A stretch of DNA of 26,522 bases from positions 1 through 26,522 of the forward strand of contig JAURQC010000118.1 in assembly GCA_030836325.1 (NCBI GenBank). Reading direction: 5' to 3'. The position numbers were made by a program, and so were the translations under genes. The notes under the pieces were generated by a model. That model had not been told where the DNA came from, did no database searches, and saw only the letters and a list, made by a program, of their open reading frames with translations. This DNA is from Candidatus Nanopelagicales bacterium (GTDB lineage: Bacteria; Actinomycetota; Actinomycetes; S36-B12). Positions 23,900-26,522 of this stretch are shown piece by piece; position 1 is the stretch's first letter; each line of letters opens with the position of its first letter.

Positions 23900-25153
23900 C
23901 TACCGGAAGCGGGCCTGAAGTGCCTTGCAAACAGCGTTCATGGGTGAATTTTCGAAGCGGTCCATCGAGGGATCGGGGTTGTCCTGGCAGAACAGTCCCT
24001 GTGGATTCGGGAACCTTTCTAGATAGGCGTCCACGACGGCTCGTGTTGCGTCAACGCTCGGCGCTGGATCTACGGCATCGAACTGGCCGAACTCGCCAAC
24101 GAGATATCGCTTGACACCTGAGGCCTGGGCCCATTGCCATGCCGTCTCGCTTTGCGCAAAGAGTCGGTCACTCAATTGACCAGTTTGTTCGTAGTTCTGA
24201 GCCTCACGAAGGATGTCGCCGTCGTGCAGGCTGACGAGGTCGTAGCCGGACATGTCGGGGACGATGCCCGCTGCTTCGTAGGTTGTCACGAGCGGTTGGG
24301 TAACCAGGAGGCCCTTGAATGCCTTTGTGCGCTTTGGAGTGGACTTGACCATGCGGGCCGCGTTCGCCGCAGTGAATCCCTTGTCGGCCTCATTCGCTGG
24401 ATCGAACCAGTCAACTTTGTATCGCTCGGCGAAGCGAGCGATCTGCGGCACAACCGCGAGGTACTCCTTACTGAGGCGGTTCTCGATGCCGTCGGGATGG
24501 TCGAAATTAGGTGGCCCGCCACCGTTCTGTGATGCCTGGACACTTGAGTAGTTCAGAAGTTCGACGAAGAGCGCCACCGCCAAACCGGCTCGCTTTGCCT
24601 CGCGGATTTCGTCACTGTGTGAGCACAACCACTTATTGACACTCAGGCTGAGCATTCCATCGCCTTTGCCGTGCAGAAGGCGGCCGGTGGAGCCGTCGTA
24701 GTACATCTGCATCGTGTACCGAACGGCCTTATAGCCGTCCTGGGCCAGGGTCGTGGGGGAGTAGTAGAAGGCACCGGGGTTGTGCGGGTACTGACCGATG
24801 TTCACGCCGAGGCGATTGGGTGAGGACAGTTTCTTCACGTACCGCTTGAGACCCTTGCTGGAGACGCACTTGCTGGACGGGATTCGGGACTGCGGAGCCG
24901 GACCATTGGACGATGGTCCCGTCGAGGAGCCGCCCCCACCGGAACCGGATGCCTGGAAACACTGCCGGATGACCGCTTCCTGCTCGGCGTTCGCCCGCTG
25001 CGTCTGGATTTGTTGGGCTGCCTCGGTGCCCAACTCTCGAGCCACGCACTCGATAACGGAGTCGGGCAAGTTGGGCTGCGCGTGGGTAGGGCTGCCGACC
25101 AGTGACGCCGCCAGTCCTAGCGTCGCGGCGATGGCAAGGATGGAGCGTTTCAT
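23900..25153 (-). CDS. Secreted clan GH-A-like glycosidase of unassigned family
   Basis: A 417 aa exported protein. Signal peptide RSILAIAATLGLAASLVGSPTHA, then a small helical segment with cysteines C36 and C65, then a Ser/Gly/Pro linker (about 69-90), then a TIM-barrel-like domain from residue 95. The barrel has the clan A pair: acid/base in FDPANEADKG (N254-E255) and a second glutamate in RYLVGEFGQFD (E354), about 99 residues apart as at strands 4 and 7. Early strand LGVNIGQYPHNPGAFYY and VALFVELLNYSS fit barrel strands. The 417 aa has no family-specific motif I can name. It could be a pseudo-enzyme, but both acids look intact. Start is ATG at 25153. Convergent with the LPMO gene. Confidence 0.72.
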   Translation of the reverse strand: MKRSILAIAATLGLAASLVGSPTHAQPNLPDSVIECVARELGTEAAQQIQTQRANAEQEAVIRQCFQASGSGGGGSSTGPSSNGPAPQSRIPSSKCVSSKGLKRYVKKLSSPNRLGVNIGQYPHNPGAFYYSPTTLAQDGYKAVRYTMQMYYDGSTGRLLHGKGDGMLSLSVNKWLCSHSDEIREAKRAGLAVALFVELLNYSSVQASQNGGGPPNFDHPDGIENRLSKEYLAVVPQIARFAERYKVDWFDPANEADKGFTAANAARMVKSTPKRTKAFKGLLVTQPLVTTYEAAGIVPDMSGYDLVSLHDGDILREAQNYEQTGQLSDRLFAQSETAWQWAQASGVKRYLVGEFGQFDAVDPAPSVDATRAVVDAYLERFPNPQGLFCQDNPDPSMDRFENSPMNAVCKALQARFR

Positions 25154-25207
25154 GTCCTAGCCGTTACCTGAATCGACTACAGGCACGACGAGAACCAGCA
25201 CATTTGT

Positions 25208-25213
25208 TACCGT
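25208..25213 (+). promoter_or_regulatory. -10 box (TACCGT) for the poly-lysine protein gene
   Basis: TACCGT, then CGTTCC (6 nt), then the GTG start at 25220. No SD in front of the GTG, so a leaderless transcript is likely. Confidence 0.5.
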
Positions 25214-25219
25214 CGTTCC

Positions 25220-26203
25220 GTGAATCAGCGCATGCGAATTCTTGCTATTGCCGTGGCTGTCGGTGTGGGCGTGTCCACCCTTTCAGCACCTGCCAGCGCG
25301 GCTCCACAGCCCGCCGGCTCCTTGGGTCCCGCCACGCCCCTGGGCCTAAGCGGTGCGAGCCCGCATGCGGATCTATTGCCCGATGGCACGGTCCGCTTGT
25401 ACTTCCCGAGCCCGCAGTCCGGTGGAACCGCAGTCGCGGAATGCACCCAAGCTGGCGCCTGTTCCATCGTGGGCTCTATCGAACGGATCGCCGATCTCAC
25501 CGACGTCGTGCTCCGTGATGGATCGCGGCGGGCCTACTTCGTGGAGTTCGACCCAAGTACGCAGCAGAAGGCGATCTACACGGCGCCGCTTTCCCCAGAA
25601 AATGTCCACCTTCGTGACCGAAGTTCGGTCGGCATCTCCAGCGGTGGCGCCATGGCGTGGGGGGTGCCGGATTCGGTCCTACTCCCTGATGGACGGGTGC
25701 GTTTGTACTGGGTCGAGCCGAGCCCTCAGGGGGGTATGGCAACCGAGGTGGTCGTAAGCGCCACGTCCACCGACGCCGCGGGGACCGCTTTCGTGCGAGA
25801 TCCGGGGTACCGAACCACCGGTGGGCGCGTGGACTTTGAAGTGCTCAGGGCAGAACCTGGCAATTGGCTGGCCATCATGTCCACGTCTCCTGAAGATCCA
25901 CAAAATCCCCAACGTCTGCTGCTGGCCACTTCCGACGATGGTCTCGACTGGACGGTGGGCCCGAAATCCTTGACGCCCGCGGATATGAGCTACCTCGACC
26001 CAACGGGAATTCCCTTAGGTCAGGATTCCTTCCTCGTCTACTACGCAAAGGCCCCGAATGTTCTTGGTGATCGCCAGTACGAACTCGAACAGGCAACGCT
26101 GACGGTGGAAACGCTGACGGTGGAAACGCCGGCTGTCAGCGATACCGAGAAGAAAAAGAAGAAAAAGAAGAAAAAGAAAAAGAAGAAAAAGAAAAAGCGT
26201 TGA
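25220..26203 (+). CDS. Secreted beta-propeller-like protein with a C-terminal run of 16 lysines
   Basis: A 327 aa exported protein of unknown function. Signal peptide RMRILAIAVAVGVGVSTLSAPASA. Repeats of the type LPDGTVRLYF, LRDGSRRAYFVEF and LPDGRVRLYWVEPSP, plus ATSDDGLDWTVGPKSL, look like beta-propeller blades of sialidase/arabinanase (GH43-like) proteins. The catalytic residues are not evident, so a binding role is possible. After the propeller comes LTVETLTVET (a 15-bp tandem repeat) and then a tail of 16 consecutive Lys and one Arg just before the stop. The GTG start is fixed by the leaderless -10. The stop overlaps the TTG of the next exported protein (TTGA). Confidence 0.75.
   Translation: MNQRMRILAIAVAVGVGVSTLSAPASAAPQPAGSLGPATPLGLSGASPHADLLPDGTVRLYFPSPQSGGTAVAECTQAGACSIVGSIERIADLTDVVLRDGSRRAYFVEFDPSTQQKAIYTAPLSPENVHLRDRSSVGISSGGAMAWGVPDSVLLPDGRVRLYWVEPSPQGGMATEVVVSATSTDAAGTAFVRDPGYRTTGGRVDFEVLRAEPGNWLAIMSTSPEDPQNPQRLLLATSDDGLDWTVGPKSLTPADMSYLDPTGIPLGQDSFLVYYAKAPNVLGDRQYELEQATLTVETLTVETPAVSDTEKKKKKKKKKKKKKKKKR
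26098..26127 (+). repeat. 15-bp perfect tandem repeat (two copies)
   Basis: GCTGACGGTGGAAAC occurs at 26098-26112 and 26113-26127, coding LTVET twice just before the poly-lysine tail. It is a likely site of copy-number change by slippage. Confidence 0.8.
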
Positions 26204-26522
26204 AGTCGTTACGAGCAATACTGCTTGCAGTGACGCTGCTTGTCGGCGTCATCTCTGCTCCAAGTGCCTCAGCGGCGGAGATCGAGACATGCGTCTCGTA
26301 CGAGGGCGCTGAAACCGACTGTTGGAACAAGGCCCGCTGGCGATATGAATTCTGTTACGACCGGCCACCGAAGCGGGTATTCCTCCAGCGATACGCCAAG
26401 GGAAATTGGCGATTGGTCAAGGAGCAAAAGCTCACCCGCAACACCGGATGCCCACCTGACTACCCGTACGAGCTCAAGGCGTCGCGGAAGATGAAAAAGG
26501 ACGGTGTCACAAGGTTTCGGTG
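26200..26522 (+). CDS. Exported protein, partial (cut by window end)
   Basis: The frame from TTG at 26200 runs to the window edge (107 codons and no stop). It reads as a signal peptide KSLRAILLAVTLLVGVISAPSASA followed by a Cys-containing mature part: ETCVSYEGAETDCWNKARWRYEFCYDRPPKRVFLQRY and a basic stretch ELKASRKMKKDG. Four cysteines are visible in the mature part (ETC, DCW, EFC, TGC), as expected for disulfides outside the cell. The TTG overlaps the stop of the poly-lysine gene by three nt, so translation would be by termination-reinitiation. No family recognised; the C-terminus is missing. Confidence 0.65.
   Translation, partial: MKSLRAILLAVTLLVGVISAPSASAAEIETCVSYEGAETDCWNKARWRYEFCYDRPPKRVFLQRYAKGNWRLVKEQKLTRNTGCPPDYPYELKASRKMKKDGVTRFR

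Noticed and set aside
26150..26197. Poly-lysine run as a sequencing or assembly artefact
   Set aside because: The run mixes AAG and AAA without a long homopolymer (maximum five A) and keeps the frame to a proper stop. Kept as real, but flagged for read-level confirmation.
26015..26218. Minus-strand Leu/Phe-rich frame that looks like a membrane protein
   Set aside because: It is the antisense of the poly-lysine tract (AAG/AAA read backward as Leu/Phe), so the hydrophobic pattern is an artefact.

Overview
The window looks like a chromosomal piece of a moderately GC-rich actinobacterium, most likely a planktonic or aquatic one. The gene order clpS, DUF2017, mec, cysO, cysM, murI, rph, rdgB is the conserved actinobacterial block known from Mycobacterium tuberculosis (Rv1331 to Rv1341 region). 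It is joined by the actinobacterial neighbours bcp, a DUF3618 protein and a GroES-like protein. A proton-pumping rhodopsin of the actinorhodopsin/xanthorhodopsin type points to a sunlit aquatic habitat. At least seven starts lie only 6 or 7 nt after a TANNNT -10 hexamer, which is the leaderless-mRNA arrangement common in actinobacteria. No phage, IS, plasmid or CRISPR hallmark was found.

Layout. 75-1913: secreted GH18 chitinase-like protein. 1941-3689 (-): cysteine-desulfurase-like class V aminotransferase. 3751-7579: clpS, DUF2017 and the sulfur-carrier cysteine pathway mec/cysO/cysM, with a rhodopsin gene inserted on the opposite strand (4772-5599). 7614-11495: four-helix membrane protein, murI, an MFS transporter on the opposite strand, rph and rdgB. 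11525-12547: methyltransferase and tRNA-Leu(UAG). 12570-12636: long inverted repeat. 12637-15879: bcp divergent from a three-gene zinc/manganese ABC importer, with a Zur-like palindrome between them. 15971-16620: DUF3618 protein and GroES-like protein. 16623-19947: sulfotransferase, CrtI/PYROXD2-like FAD oxidoreductase and SDR, all on the plus strand. 19990-22162 (-): secreted alpha/beta hydrolase and xylose isomerase. 22272-26522: secreted proteins: a modular AA10 LPMO, a clan GH-A-like protein, a protein ending in 16 lysines, and a partial exported protein cut by the window edge.

How it fits together. The two ends carry polysaccharide-use genes: a GH18 at one end and a chitin-type LPMO with two FnIII and two CBM5/12 modules at the other, plus xylA for pentose/hexose isomerisation. 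This suggests a particle- or chitin-exploiting heterotroph that supplements its energy with light. The centre is core metabolism: cysteine made from a protein thiocarboxylate, N-end-rule proteolysis, peptidoglycan D-Glu supply, tRNA 3'-end maturation, nucleotide-pool cleaning, thiol peroxide defence and divalent-metal uptake.

Non-coding stretches are short. The longest is about 200 bp (5600-5800, rhodopsin leader and mec promoter) and no gene-free stretch exceeds 300 bp. Functions are assigned by reading motifs by eye; no database search was possible.
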